From Zelopaecilomyces penicillatus (taxonomy: Eukaryota; Ascomycota; Sordariomycetes; Hypocreales; Pseudodiploosporaceae): a DNA stretch of 64,000 nt. The stretch spans positions 2,740,501 to 2,804,500 of the forward strand of contig VCCP01000006.1 in NCBI GenBank assembly GCA_005765155.1, in the 5' to 3' direction. The position numbers were made by a program, and so were the translations under genes. The notes beneath the pieces were generated by a model. It did not search any database and was not told where the DNA came from. It saw nothing but the letters and a program-made list of their open reading frames with translations. Below, piece by piece: positions 1-16,284 of this stretch (within the stretch, counting starts at the first letter, position 1; the number at the start of each line of letters is the position of its first letter).

Positions 1-110
1 AGCTATTATATTAAAAACCTATATATTTTATTAAATATAATTGTTTAATAATTTCTTAAGAATTAAAATCTTTATAATCTATATATTAAATTAATAAAGA
101 TATAATAATA

Positions 111-389
111 ATAAAAATAAAAATAAAAATAAAAATAAAAATAAAAATAAAAATAAAAATAAAAATAAAAATAAAAATAAAAATAAAAATAAAAATAAAA
201 ATAAAAATAAAAATAAAAATAAAAATAAAAATAAAAATAAAAATAAAAATAAAAATAAAAATAAAAATAAAAATAAAAATAAAAATAAAAATAAAAATAA
301 AAATAAAAATAAAAATAAAAATAAAAATAAAAATAAAAATAAAAATAAAAATAAAAATAAAAATAAAAATAAAAATAAAAATAAAAATA
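111..389. repeat. (TAAAAA)n microsatellite, about 46 units
   Basis: This is a nearly perfect 6-bp tandem array of about 279 bp, read directly. It sits just upstream of a copy of the repeat A terminal motif. Confidence 0.97.
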
Positions 390-439
390 TATTAAAATTA
401 AAGATAATAATTATAATAATAATTTAATTATTTTAATAT

Positions 440-565
440 TAATATATAAAGGGTTTTTTATTTGTTTTTCCTCTTTTATTAATTAAATAAAGAGAGACTG
501 CTTATCTATAAAGGGTTTAATCTAGATAGATCTAGTTTAATATAGTTATAAGATTAATAATAATA
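440..565 (+). repeat. Repeat A terminal motif
   Basis: The segment carries the signature of repeat A ends: GGGTTTTTTATTTG, a stretch close to TCTTTTATTAATTAAATAAA, then AAGGGTTTAATCTAGATAG and a tail of GATTAATAATAATAATT. The same order recurs at 925-1,030, 9,055-9,175 and 61,395-61,510 (+), and in reverse at 35,060-35,175 and 58,830-58,925. Only the end is recognisable here. Confidence 0.6.
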
Positions 566-789
566 ATTATTTTAATATAAATATATTGAAGGTATATTAA
601 TAATAATTAAAAGAATTATAAAAGATAAAATAAGAATTAAATTAATTATTTAATTTAATTTCATAATATAATATAATAATAATATAATCTATAAATATAA
701 TATAATCTATAAATAATATATATTAATAAGCTAATCTAGTTTATATATTAGCTTTATTAATTTAATTGCTTTTTAATTTTAATATAAAT

Positions 790-1030
790 ATTTAAGTATT
801 ATAAATAATATATTAATTCTTTATTAATTATAAAGTATAAAGATAAGATTTATTATATATAAAAGAATAAAGAAAAAAAGCTATAATAATAGGATTTAAG
901 CATTATATAATTTAAATAAGTATAAGAGTTTTTTATTAATTTTTTCTTTTTTATTTATTAAAAAAAAATATTATTAATTTTATAAAGAGTTTAATTTAAA
1001 TAAATCTGGATTAATATAATAATAATAATA
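790..1030 (+). repeat. Repeat A terminal fragment
   Basis: The segment aligns by eye with the reverse complement of about 35,060-35,290. Shared blocks are AAAGATAAGATTTATTA, TAAAAGAATA, AGCTATAATAAT and then the terminal GAGTTTTTTATT motif. It is followed directly by a 17-bp tandem array. Confidence 0.55.
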
Positions 1031-1226
1031 TTATAAAATTTAATATATTATAAAATTTAATATATTATAAAATTTAATATATTATAAAATTTAATATATT
1101 ATAAAATTTAATATATTATAAAATTTAATATATTATAAAATTTAATATATTATAAAATTTAATATATTATAAAATTTAATATATTATAAAATTTAATATA
1201 TTATAAAATTTAATATATTATAAAAT
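1031..1226. repeat. 17-bp tandem repeat, about 11.5 copies
   Basis: The unit TTATAAAATTTAATATA repeats head to tail with almost no variation. Its unit is far longer than a microsatellite's, and the copies are more alike than the RIP-damaged DNA around them, so expansion probably came after most of the mutation. Confidence 0.95.
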
Positions 1227-4200
1227 ATTAAATATTATAAATATAATAGGATTATAAAATATAAGATATATATATTTAAAATAGTATATAATATTTAGAT
1301 ATATAATATTTCTTAGCTTACTTTTATTATTATAATATAAATAAAGTAAATAATAATTTTTTATAATAATAATATCTAAATATAATTATTCTTATTTATT
1401 TAATTATTATAAATTAAATATATTATTATAATTTTTCTTTTATATAATTATTTAAGATAAGTATAATAATATTATATAAAACCTTAATATAAAAGGAATA
1501 AGAGTTAAAGGAAGTATCTTTAAAAAATATAAATAGTATTAATTAAAATACCTTAACTTTAAATAAATCTTTTAATTAAAAATAATTAATTATAAAAGAA
1601 TTAAAAATATAATTATAATTTTAATAAATGATTATTTAAAAATAATAATATTAGATTAATAATCTTTTTTTAATATTTTAAATAAAAATATAATTAAAAG
1701 TTTAATAAGATAATAATAATTTTAATTATAATATAGAGCTTATAAAATTAATTTTAATTATTTATTTATTTTATAAAGGATTATTAAAAAATTAAAAAAG
1801 CTAGAAAAGTAATCTAAATTATTATTTTTAAGGAAATAAAAAAGTATATTATAATATAAAAAATTAAATTAATAAAATAATTAATAATATAGATTAAAAG
1901 TATTAAAAGCTATTATATATAAAATTTTAAATAAATCTTTAAAAAAAAGATATTGATTTATAATTAAATTAGGATATATTTATTATATAGATTAAATATT
2001 TATTTAAGGATTTTAGTTTTTAAATAATAGATATTTATTTAATATATAATTTCTTAATATAAAGATTTAATTAAATATTATAAGATTTCTTTTTAATTCT
2101 AGAATATTAAAAAGCTTATATAAAGCTTATAAAGATATAATTAAAAAAAAATTATTAAGTTTTAATTATTTTTTTAGATTAATATAAAGATAAATAATAC
2201 AGAATTCTTAATAATATATAAGAGAATAATTAAGATTATAGAATAGTTATAAAAAGGCTATAAAATAAAGAGAAAATTATAAAGCTATTAAAAAGAAAGT
2301 AAAAAGACTTAATATACTATTTAAAAGAGAATTTTAAGTAAATAAAATAGATCTAATATAATTAAAAACATTATTTATATAATAATAAATAAAAGAGAAA
2401 TAATTAATATTATATAGATTTTATTTAATTATAAAAAAGATTATTTAAATCTTATATTTTAAAATAAGGGTTTAAATTTAAATTAATTAATAAAATTAAG
2501 CTTATTTTAAGTATAAAAAAAGCGATTATTATAATTAATTAAAAAAATTTTATAATTTCTATAATAATTCTAATTATATAATAAAATATTATTTAAAAGG
2601 TAATATAAATATAATAAATAATAAATTATTTTAAAATTAAAAAAATAAAAATTAATATAACTTTAAAAAAGATTATTAATTAAAATAAGCCTTTTAACTT
2701 TAATTTAAAAAATAAATATAATTATTTATTTTTATATATTAATAATAATTAAAAGATAAAATATTATTAAAATATATATAAATCTTAATATATAATTAAA
2801 AGTAGATTTAATTAATAAAATATTTATAAGAAAACATAAATTAAAATAAATATTTATTAAAAATATTCCTTTTTTAAAAATAATAAATAAAGAATTAATT
2901 TATATTTATAATATTTAAGAAATATTTATTATATTTATTAATTTAAAAGAATTTATTTAAGAATTTATTTATATTTATTTAAGAATTAATTATATTTTTA
3001 AAAAAAAAATCTTATTTTATTTATATTATTAATATTAAAAAATATTAAATATATTTAAATATATATAATAGTTTTTAATAATTTAAGTAAATTTAAAATA
3101 AAATAAAAATATTATAATTATATAAATTTATAATAAAGCCTTTTATTTATAAATCTTATACTTAATAATATTATCTTTAAAATATATATTAATATAAAGA
3201 ATAGAATTATTAGGATTAATTATTATTAAATAAAATATTATATAATAATCTAAAAGAGATTATTATAAGGAATGAAATAAATATTATATATATTAATATA
3301 TTAAAGATTATAATATCTATAGCTTTAAATATACTAAAACTAATAAAATAAAAAAGAGCTATAATATTAAATTATAAGTAAAATAAAAAATAAAAAAAAT
3401 AAAAAGTTAAAATAACTTTAATATTTATTAATTAATAAAGAAATACTTATAAAAGTAATTTAATTAATTTATTAACTTTAAATATTTATTAATAATATTA
3501 TAAATATATAATATTATCTTTAATAATTAAATATAAAGATTAAAAGGATTATTATAAAAGCTTTAAAAAAAACTAAATATTATAAAAAAATAAATTAATT
3601 TATTTAAATAATAATAATTAAAATAATATTAAATATAATAAATATTCTTATAATAAAGATTATACTTTAAAAATATATTTATAAATTAATTATTAAGCTT
3701 ATAAATAAAGATAATATTATAGATTAATTAATTAAAGATAATCTTAATATCTTTATTATAATAATAGTTTATAAAGATATAATAATAACTAAATATCTAT
3801 TAAATAATAATATTATAATAATCTTAATTAATTTTATATTTTAATAGATTATAAATAAGATTATTTAATTTTTAATATTTAAATTAAATATTTTAATTAT
3901 TATAAAGATTTATTTAATATTAATTAAAAGAGTTCTAATATTATTATTATAAAGATAAAATAAAAATAATTTAAAAACTAAAATCTAATAATAAAACCTA
4001 ATTACATTAATATTTAGAATATATATTAAGCTATTTTAAGATATTATTATTATAAAAATAATAATTTATTTTAAATTTATTATTCTTAAAAATATAAATA
4101 TATTAATTATAAAAGGCTTTATTTTTAAAGAAAATATTTATAAATATAAATCCTATAATAAAAGAATTTAATTAATAATTTATATTAAATATCTTAAATA

Positions 4201-7200
4201 TAAATATAATACTTATATTTATAATATATTAAAAATAATTTATTAATTTTATAATAAAGATATAAATATATATTTTAAGGAATTTATTAAATATATTATA
4301 TTAAATAATAAGCTATTATAAAGTTATATTATTTATATTAATTACTATAAGGCTTTTATAAATAATAAAATAAAATAAATAGATTTAAAGAGATTTATAA
4401 ATATAAATCTTTTTAATTTAATTTAATATACTATAATATAATAAATATAATAAATATATAATTATATTAATATAATATAAACATAGAATTTATTAAAAAT
4501 ACAACTAATTATTTTTAAAAAAGATAAAATATTATTATTATTAAAATAAATAATAATATATTTAAGTTAAATTAGAATATAATTAAAGCTTTGTTAATAA
4601 ATATTATTATTATTATTATAATATAAAAAGATTATATAATAATCCCTTTTTTATATTATTATTTATATTATATAAAAATATTAAAAAAGAGCTTAAATAT
4701 AGCTAAGATATTATTATAATTATATAAAGAATATATAAGAATTATTTTATAAGAATTATTAATCACTTTATAAATAAAAGTATCTTTTATTATAAAAAGA
4801 GATAAGTATTATATAATATAAAATAATATAATCTTATAATATAATTATAATAAATTAATAAGTATTAAGCTTATATTATATAAAATAAAATAAGAAAACT
4901 TTTATAATATAATTTATATATTTTAAACTTTATAATAAAAGATTATAAATTATATTATTAATAAAAATATTTTAATTATAAAAATAATATAATTTTATAA
5001 ATAATTTTAATATATATTATTTAATATATAATATTTATTATAAATAATAATTAAAAACTTAGATTATATTTAAATTAATATAATATTAATATCTTTTTTT
5101 AATTATTCTTTATAAAAGAATTATATAGATTAAAGATAATAAATAAGTTAATACTCTAAATCTAATTTAATATAACTTGAATTTATTATATAAATATTAA
5201 TATATAAATATAAATATAATAAGATTTAATTATTTCTTATAAATAATAAAGATTAATATAATAATAAGATCTTATTCTTTAATTAATATTATAAAAGAAT
5301 AAATATAAGAAAAGATAAATAAAACTAAAATTTAAAATTTAATTAAATTAATTAAATTACTCTTTTATAATAAATAAGTATATTTAAATATTAATTTAAA
5401 GATAAATATATTTATATTATACCTATAAAATATTATAGATAATATAATATTATAAAGATATAATAAAGCTAAAGAAATATATATATTTAATAAAATATAG
5501 CTATATAATAAATAATCTAGAAATTTAAAAGAAATAGGATATTAGTATTATATCTTAAGATTATAAATAAACTTAAATAAATTCTATTTTTTAAAATAGA
5601 ATTATATTAAGATTCTTTATTTAATAAAGAAAAATAATTAATATAAACTATTAATATTAATCTTATTAAAAGAGAAGAAAATCTAAAATCTAAAAGAATA
5701 AGCTAGGCTTAAATACTATATCTTTAAAACTATTAATATTATTATTATTAAAATATAATAATAATATGAAAGCTATTATAGCTATAAAAAAAAGCTTTAA
5801 TTTTAATTATAAAATTCTTTTTTATATTAAAGAAAATAATAAAAAAGCTTAAAGTTAATTAAAATAATAAAATTTAAATAACTAAGATAATATAATTTAT
5901 AAAGATAAATAAGTATTTTATAATATAAAAATATAAAAAGCTTTAAATAAAGATAATATTTTAATAAGGTTTTTTAAAGCTTATAATTAATTATTTTATA
6001 TTATAATAATATATTTAATACTTAAAAGCTTTAAATAATAATACCTTTTATAATAATCTTATAATATAATAATAATAATCTATAAAAAATAAAAAAATAA
6101 AATTAATAATATATTAAATTATTAAAGAATAAAGATTTATTTATTTATTAATTATAATAAGAAACATTATTAAAATAATTCTTAATAGATTTATCTTTAA
6201 TATTATAAAATAAATAAGTATTATAATAAAAGGCTAGATAAAAAGCTAGATAAAATAAAATATTAAGATTATAATCTTTATAATTATAAAAGAATATATA
6301 AAAGGTTTAAATATATAATAATAATATAATATTACTTTAATTAAATATTAAAAACGCCTTAAATATAATTCTATATTATTAGTTTTATTAAATCCTTTAA
6401 AAGAAATAGTTTTTAAAACAAATAATAAACTAATAATATAATTACTTTAATAAGAGAATAATAAAACTATATTTAAATAATATTTTAATAAATCTATATA
6501 TTATTCTTATTAAAATAATATAAAGTTCTTTATAATGTTTATTTCTTTTTATCTTATATTTTATTATTTATATTAAACTTTAATTAATATTTAAGGCTTA
6601 AATATAATAATATTAATTAATAATATAAATTTATTTAATTATAATATTAATATAAGAATTATATACCTTTAATTAAAAAGGCTTAAAGAATATATAAGAA
6701 ATAATTATAAATTAATAGATTAAAGTTTATATTTAATAAATTTAAATTATTTTATTTTATTAAGGCTTATATTATATTTATATAAAGCTTTTTATATAAT
6801 AATATTATATTATACTTTATAAAATATATATAATTATTAAATAAAAAATTTATATTTTTTAAAATTAAAATTAAAATTTAATATAAATAATATTATAAAA
6901 TATAATATTTATAAAGTTTATTATAAAAATATAAAACCCTTTTTTTATATAATATATATTATTTATATTATAATAATTTATAGTATTATTATTTATAAAA
7001 TAATTATATTTTATAAAATAAATAAACTATTAATCTTTAAGAAAGTTAATTTAATATATAATATAAATATTATATTTATATAATATTATAAAGGCTTATA
7101 AAGCTATTCTTATTTTTTTTTTTTAAATTAATGGCCTTTATATTATTATTAAATCTTTATTTTATAAAATAAAAAATTAAAAGCCTAGATTATTTATAAG

Positions 7201-8499
7201 TTTATATAGATTTTTTTTATATAAATATATAATATTATAATAATATTAATATAATTATAATATCTTATTTAATTAAGCTAAAATAATAAAAGATTTTTAT
7301 TTAAAATAATTAAATATTTTAATCTTTAATAATTAAAAAATAAGAATCTTAAAAAGGCCTTTATATATTATTAAAATAAATAATAATAGATATAAAGATT
7401 ATAGACTTATTATATAATTATAATATTATTTATATAAATAAGTTAATAAACCTTAAAAAATATAATAATTTAATTAAAATAAAGAGTTTATTATTTATAT
7501 AATATAAATTTAAAAAAAAGAATTTAAAGCCTTTTTTATTATTAAATAATCCTTTTATATTTTATATTATTATATTATTATAAGAATAGAAATAAAAAGA
7601 TTATTAAATATTTTATTTTATAATATTAGAATATATTAAATAAATATAAATAAAGTATTAAATAAGCTATTATATTATTTTAAAACAAGATTAATTAAAT
7701 TAATATATTTATAGAATCAATTATAATAAAAAGAATTATATAATAAATAATAAAACTAAAAGATTTAAAAGAATATAATTTAATAAGATAATAATAATAT
7801 TATAGAATTTATATTTTATATAAATTTTAATAATATCTTAAATAATTATATTTTAATATAATATTTATAATTATATTAATATAATAAAAATATAATAATA
7901 TATTATATTAATAATAAAGAGATAATTAATAATACTTATAATATTAAAAAAAGCTTATATAATAAATAAAGCTAATTTTTATATTTAATTATAATATTAA
8001 TAAGATATTATAATACTATAATAATTAATATATATTATTTTAATTATAATATATATTATAATAATAACTATATTTATAAAAATTTATAATAATAATATAA
8101 TAAAGTTAAATCTATTTATAATATAATATAATAATTATTTTAAAAAATAAAAAATTTATTTTCTTTAAAATTAATTATTATAATCTTTTTTTAATAAAAA
8201 ATTAATTATAATAAATATATAATAAAAATAAATAAATCTATTAATACTTAAATTAATATTTTAGATTTAAAAGGATTCTTCTTTTTTAAAGTTTATTAAT
8301 TAAACTTAAAACTAAGATATTTAAAGAAAAGATTATAAATATATAATATCTTTTATAATAAAAAAGATAATAATAGTATTATTAATAATTTAATATTAAA
8401 TAAATAAATAATAAATTAATAATAAGATTAGTTTTTTAGAAAATATTATATAAAAAGTATATTAAAGATATTAAATATTTAAATATAATAAAGATATAC

Positions 8500-9175
8500 T
8501 TAATATCTAAAAAAAAAACTAAAGAAAAAAAGAAAAAAAAGATCTTATTTATTAAAATAATTTTTTGAAAAAAAAAGAATAAAAAGATATAAGATTTATA
8601 TAATAAAAGTAATAAAAGTATATAAAAATAAAATTATATAATTTATTAATAATTATTAATAAATATAAAAAAAGAACTATTATAATAATATTTTAAGATA
8701 ATAATAAACTATAATAATTATTAAAAATAAATAATAAAATAGAATTTTATAAAAGATTATAAAATCTAATAAAAGTTAAAGGACTTTTATATTTAAAAAG
8801 CTATATAAATCTAAAAGACTTAAAATAAATAAGTTATAGATTTTAAATAGTTTTTATAAATATTAATTTAGTCTTAAAGCTAGATTTATTAATCTCTAGT
8901 TATATAGCTTTAATTAAGCAGATATAAAAATATTATATATATTTAATTAATTCCATATTAATTATTAAATATAAAAATATAATCTATTATATATAAAAGA
9001 GTAATAATTAATACTATAAAAATATAATAAGAATATATTAATATAAAAAGAAGATACGGGTTTTTTTATTTATTTTTTTTATTTATTAAATTAAAGGGAT
9101 TATATATTTTATATAAGGGTTTAATTTAAATAGAAAAACTAGGCTGATATAATTATAAAATTAATAATAATAATA
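8500..9175 (+). repeat. Dispersed repeat A, end-proximal copy
   Basis: This copy is collinear with the reverse complement of about 35,060-36,000. Shared features in order are a lysine-codon-like A-rich stretch (8,505-8,600), AAGCTAGATTTATTAAT, AGCTTTAATTAAG, TTAATTATTAAATATAAA, TATAAAAGAG and the terminal GGGTTTTTTTATTTATTTT motif at 9,057-9,170. Similarity to the left of about 8,500 is too weak to call. The class of element is unknown. Confidence 0.55.
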
Positions 9176-9763
9176 TAAATTTATAAACGCTTATTAAAAG
9201 AATAATTTTTTTATTTATTATTTAATATATTTTAATTTAATTTATATTATATCTTTATAATAAGGATTATAAAAACTAATATTATATATTTATAAAGCTT
9301 ATTTAAATTATATATTTAATTAAAATTATTAATTAAATAGAATTTTTAAATATATCTTTAAAAGGATATTAATATATTATTTTAAATAACCTTCTATTTA
9401 TTCTTATAATTATTAATAAAATCTATATTAATAATAATTTTATAATAGATTATTATTAATTATAAAAGAAGATATTCTTATCTTTATTAAATAATTAAAA
9501 TAAAAGATAAGATTTATACTTAAAATAAATAAAACTTTAGCCTTTTTCTTAAGATTAAATATTTTATAATCTTAATTAATAATTTATATTTTTATATAAA
9601 GAATAGCCTTTTTATTTTTTTAAAGTTAATAAAATATATTTATTAAGATTAATTAAATATTTTATTAATTTTATAATAAAAATTATTATTTTATTTTAAA
9701 TAAATATATTTTTTTAAAAACAGTATAAAAAAGAAGTTTATTAAATATAATAAATTAGCTTTA

Positions 9764-10003
9764 TGATCATTATAAATAAGTATTAAAAATAATATTAATA
9801 AACTTAAATATAAAAGGAATTTTAGGTATAATTAAATAGGGCTATATAGCTTTAATTAATTAATTAATAATAAGATTTATATTTAAGATAAGTTATTTTT
9901 CCTTTATATTCTTTAAATATAAAAGGCTATTAAAGCCTTAATAACTAATAATCTTCTAGGTTATATATTATAATTAGGTATTTAAGTATCTAATCCTATT
10001 ATA
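9764..10003 (-). repeat. LTR of the minus-strand Gypsy element (3' LTR)
   Basis: It matches 16,285-16,534 along its length, for example ATAAAAGGAATT, TATAGCTTTAATTAATTAAT, ATTAAAGCCTTAATAA and ATTATATATTATAATTA. The minus-strand ends TATAATAGG...TGATCA correspond to an original TG...CA after RIP. Confidence 0.85.
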
Positions 10004-13000
10004 ATTATCTTCCCTTTTAAGGGTAATATTCTAATACTTTAATTATATATCTATTATCTTATAATAGATTTTCCTTATTATTATTCTATTATTTTAAAAT
10101 TTTTATTTTTTTAGAATTTAGATTTATTATATTCTTTTTATTTATTTATAATTATATCTTTTATTATATCTCTCTTATTTATCCTTTTTATTTTATTACT
10201 CTTTTATTAACTCTTTATTATATTATTATATCTTTTAAAAGATTTATTATTTAAATCTATATAGCTATAAAATAATTAAATTATATCAAGCTAATTATTA
10301 TAAAATATATATAATATATATATTATATATAAATAATTATAATAATAGATACTAAGATAATAAAAGAATAGATTAAGCCTAATAAAATAATACTAATTTA
10401 ATATTTATTTATTAATATTAAATTAATATATTATTAATAGTATAATAAGAAGAAGAATATTTATTAATAGTATATTAATTTATATTATTTAAATAGATTT
10501 TATTAATAATTTAATAATATTTTAATCTATAGCCCTTATATTAGATAATACCTAAGAGCTAAATAATATATTTAACCTTTTGGATATAATACTAGGTATA
10601 TATATTTTTAATAAGGATAATGATTTTAATAAGAATAGCTTTTTTATTTTTATAGGTAAATTTATTTAATAAAATATTAATATATTATTTAAGCTTTATT
10701 ATATCTTTAAATTAGCCAAGATTATATATTATTAGGCTTATAATATTATTAGCTTTATTAAGACTGAAATTAAGATTAATAAAGCTTATAAAAAGAAAGA
10801 GAAGGCTTATTAAATATTATTAATTATTTAATAGCCCTATCCCTAAAAATAATAGAATATTTAAATAAATCTATAAATATTTTATTTATATTTTAATATT
10901 AATTTAATAATAGATTATTTAGGTTTAATAAATAAATCTTAAGGCTTTATATTATATTAATTTAATTAAATAAAAGATTATATAAAGTCTTTATCTTATT
11001 TAAATAAATACTAGCTTTATATCTTAATAGTATATTAAATATATAGCTTATATTATTATTATTATAATATAGAAGAATAAATTAATATTAAATAAGCTTA
11101 ATAATAAGCTTAAATATATATAATTATTTAGTTTTAAATAGGTATAGCTTAGGGTTTACTAGTATATTATTAAGCTATTAGCTCTAGTTTTTAATTTCTG
11201 GTTTTGTTTTATAATAAAAGGCTTTTTATTATATTATCTATACCCCTTTTCTACCTTTTTATTATTTATTTATAATAGATTAAAAGATATAAAATAAAAT
11301 ATTATTCTTTAATATATAATATTCAAGTTCTTGTTATTTATAATTATAATTCTATAATATGTTTATTTTATTATATTATATCTTTATTTAGCTTATATTT
11401 CTTTTTTATTTAATTCTTTTTAAATACTTTATTAACTTTAAAGTATTTATCTTATTAATTAAAATCTATTAATTATATTTTAAAGATTAATTTAATTATT
11501 TAATTAAATAATATAATTCTTCTTCAATTTTTAATTAATCTTTGATTTTTTTAATTTTTTATTCCTTTTTATCTTTTAATTTTAATATTAATAGATTATT
11601 ATTAATATCCTTTATTTATTATATCTATAATTTTAATAAACTAATATAAAATATATTATAAATCTATAAATATTATTTAAATAATATTAATTAATATATT
11701 TATATTTTAATCTTTTATAGAATTTAAAATAGATTAATAAATCTTAATATTAACTTTCTTTTTATCTTTAGATATAGATTCTTTATATTTAATATAATTA
11801 TATCCTTTTTCTATAATATTAGAGATATATATAATTTATTATAGTTTCTTATTTAGGCTTTAATTATTTATTATTAATATTTTATTAATATTTCTTATAT
11901 TTCTATTAATTTCTTTAATTGATTTTAGATTATTAGTATCTTTTTTTTTACAATATTATTCTTAATATTTAAAGATCCTGATTTATAATTAAATAATACT
12001 TTATTAAAAGAGAATTTAATTATTATAAAAATAATTAAGTTATAGATAAATCATATTATATAAAACGCCTTATTTATATTATTTATTCTTTTACTAAGAA
12101 ATAATATAGATAGTATTTTAGTATTTAATTTATTTAATTTATTTATTTATAAGTTTAAGGATAAAATATTATTAAAAGCTTTTTCTTTATCTAAAATATA
12201 TAATAAAATTCTAATTAGAATTTATTAATAAAGATAGGATCTTTATTTAATATAATCCTTTTTAATACCTTATATTTTAATTTTATCTTTTAATAAAATA
12301 ATTCTATAAGATCTATTATAATAATAATTATATTTATTAAAAGAAATATATAATACTTTATATATTGGTTTATAATTATTAAGATTATATTTATATCTCT
12401 CTTATTAAATATAATAGATAGAAGTCTTATAATAAAGTTTATAAATACTTTTTTTTAGGGTTAACTTGGTTTTAATAAGGAATTAAGGTATTTATATAAA
12501 TAATAATATTATAATATTATTCCTTAATAAATATTATAATTAATAATATATTCCTTAATCTTTTGGTTTATAAAATATTAATAAAACTTATATTATAAAA
12601 GCTTAAGGATTTAATTTATATTAAAATAGCTTATATAAGAATTATTATAATAGAATTATAATAATTTATTTCTTAATAAAATTTTTTTAAAGATATAAAT
12701 ATAATCTTAATATTTAATTAAATTTTATATATTTATAAATTATATAATATCCTTTTCTTTATTTTTCTATTTTATTAATATAGTTTTTTGCTTTAATATT
12801 TCCTTATCTTTATTTTATATATTTTTAATAAATATTATTAAAGGGATTAAGATTTATTTATTAAATATAATCTCTATATAAAAGGCTATTTAAGCTATAT
12901 ATATAGGTATTTATTATACCTTATTAATAACCTATTTAATCTATTTAATCTATTTAATTGGATTTAAAAGCTTTTTATTTTTATTACTTTAAGTATTTAT

Positions 13001-16000
13001 TAATATCCTAATAGATTTAGTTTAAACCTTTATAGATTTAATTATCCTATTTTATAGTATAAGAAGTAGATTATTATTTAATAGGGTTTTACTTTTATAA
13101 TTTAACCTTTTTAATAGCTTATCTATAAAGTTAGATTTCTTTAATTAATATTTAATAATAAAATTATATAATATTAGTATTATATATTATCTTATTTATT
13201 TTTTTAATAAACTAATCTAGCTTATAAAGGATTAAAGGTTTTAATAATTAATTAAAATCTTTATTTATTTTATTATCTTATTAATATATCTTTATTAGTG
13301 TTTAAATAAGTGAATAATAATAAATATTTCTTAATTAAGTATATTATAATTTATCTTTATTTTAATAAATTTCCTTAATTAAAAGATAATTAAATACTAT
13401 TTATCTTTATTATCTTATTATAATATAATTCTTATTATTATAAATTAAAAAATATTGGTTTTAAAATAGATTTATTATTATAGGTTGAAATATTTAAATA
13501 ATAAGGCTTTTTAAAAGGCTTTTTTTAATTATTTAAATATTAGATATTTAACTATAATTAATTATATTTTCCCTGGTTTTTTATTATTTTTATTATTCTT
13601 TAAAAGTATATTTAATAATACTATAATTATGGAATATTTATAGATAAGTCTTTTATAAAAATTATAAAAGCCTAGGAATATTTATATTTCTTAATAGTTT
13701 TTTAATTACTATTATTCTAAAATAATTATAATATATTAAGGATTTATTAAAATCTTTTCTTTAAATAAAATAAATCCTAAGAAATCTATCTTTATTTAAT
13801 AAAAATAATATTTCTTTAGATTTATAAAAAGCTCTATTATTTATAGTCTTTCTAGGATTTATTTAATATAATTTATATATTCTTTTTCTATTTTAAAAAA
13901 GATTAGAATATTATTTAAATAGATAATATATATTATATTAATTAATTTCTTTAGAGTTTAATAGATATAATATTAAAATATTATTAATATATTAATTAAT
14001 CTAAAGGGTATTATTAGATATTTATAGTAATTATAATAAATTTAGAATATTATCTTTTATTTATTCCCTTTTCTAATCTGGATTTAATAATATATATTCT
14101 TTATATTAATTTTTATAAAGAATTTTATATTTATAATTTAATCCAGAATCTTTAAAATAAAAGATAATATATAATAATTCTTATTTATAACCTTATTAAG
14201 ATCTTAATAATTTATATATAATTATAGGGATTTATCCTTTTTTAGAATAAATAGAATTAATATCTCTATTAAACTCTTAGATAAGTAAATTTATCTTTTT
14301 TTTAGATTCTTATCTAGATAAATATAAAGCTTTTTTAATTTCTTTTATAATAAAAAATAGATTATATTATATAAAAGGATAATATCTGAAAATAAATTAA
14401 TTATATAATTAATAGCTTTTTAAAATAATAATATATCTATTTAATTTATTTAGAATATATTTAAATAATTTTATAGTTTTTAAGATAGCTTTTTTATCTT
14501 TTCCTTTTAATTTATTTAATCCTTATCTATTAATAATAATAGTTTTAGAAGGTATATAATTAAGAAGATTATTATTTTATTTTAATAGATTTATATAAAT
14601 TTATAGGGTTATAAGATTTTAATATTTTCCTATTTTTAATTAAATTATTAATATTTATTATAAATACTTAAATAAATCTAAAGATTTTATAGATAGGTTA
14701 GCCTTAATAATACTAAGCTATCTTTTATTCTTAGATCTTAATTAATATTAAGGTATATTTAAATAAAATTTTATTTAATTCTTTTTAAATTTATAATAAT
14801 AAATAGGATTTCCTATATATTATATACTTAAATTCCTAGTTTATTTATTATTTAAAATATTAATATATTTTTATTAATACTTATTATAACCTATTTATTT
14901 TAATAAATACTTTATTAATAAGGTTTAATTTAATATATATATCCAGATCTATATATATTTTAATTAATATTTGTTTTTTTATTATTATTAATATATAGAA
15001 ATAGGTTATTATTTTAATAATAATTTCTTTAATTAAAATTAAAGGATTTCTTTTTAATAATTATCTTTTCCTATCTTAATATTATCTTTTATTTTAATAA
15101 TATTAATAATTTAATTAAGATAATCTAGTATAAGATAGCCCTTTTTATTATATATATAATAGGTTATAATAATAAGATAATTTATTTAATTATTCTTTTT
15201 ATTTTCTTAGTTATTATCTTAATTTTTTTTTTTATAAGGATAGCTATCCCTATTACTTTTATAGTCTTTTTAATTTTAATAAAAGTTTTTTTAGTATAGA
15301 ATTATTATTAATTATATATTAATTTAATTTAATTAGTTTTTATTATAGTTTTATTTATTTTATAATCTTAAAAAGGATTCTTTTTTAATTTATTATTTAA
15401 GCTTTATTTTTATTATTTATTTAGTTTTTTTTATAGATTTTAATATTTCTTTTTTTAGATTTTTAAATAATATTAAGATTTTTTGTTTTTTATATTATTT
15501 TCTTTTAATTTTTAAAAAAGGTTTTTTTTATAAAAATAAATATACTTTTATAATCTTAACTTAAATTTAATAAAATATTATATAATTAATTCCTTTTTAA
15601 TTACCTTTATAAAATAAGCTTTTAAATTAAATAAATATAAAAAGAATTTTATACGAGATTAATAATTATATTATTAAGCTTTTTTAAAGGTATTATAAAT
15701 CTTAATTATTTAATTAATAAAGTTTTTCAAATAAATTTTATTTTATTTTAAAAAGTATTTTTAATTAATTTCCTTAGTTTTTCTTTTAATTTTAATATAG
15801 TTTTATATTTTATTTAATTAAAAGGATTTATATTTATTTTTTATATTTTTAAAAATTAAAATAATTTAAAATTTATCTTTTTTTAAGTATTTTAAATCTA
15901 TTTAAAAGATATAAATAAGATTATTAATTTATCTTTTTTAATTATTAATATTTTTATAGTATTATAATTTAATAATATTAATAATCTTTAATCTTTTTAA

Positions 16001-16284
16001 TTAAAAGTTATTTAAATTATTATAATTTTAATTAAATTATAATCTTTTTTTAATAGGATATCTATAATAAAGATATTAAGATTTTAGATTATTTAAAGAT
16101 AAAGTTAAAGGGTATTAATCTCTTTAATCCTTATAATTTCAATTAAAAATATTATTATTTTATTTTAGATTCTTATAGATTATTATAAAGAATTAATTAG
16201 ATTCTATTAATTTAAGGCTTTAAATCCTTAATAGATTATAGGGTTTAATAAGGCTTTAATAATAAAGATAATCCTTTAATAATA

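Noticed and set aside
106..400. Telomere-like or CRISPR-like array
   Set aside because: Simple (TAAAAA)n microsatellite with no spacers and no TTAGGG units.
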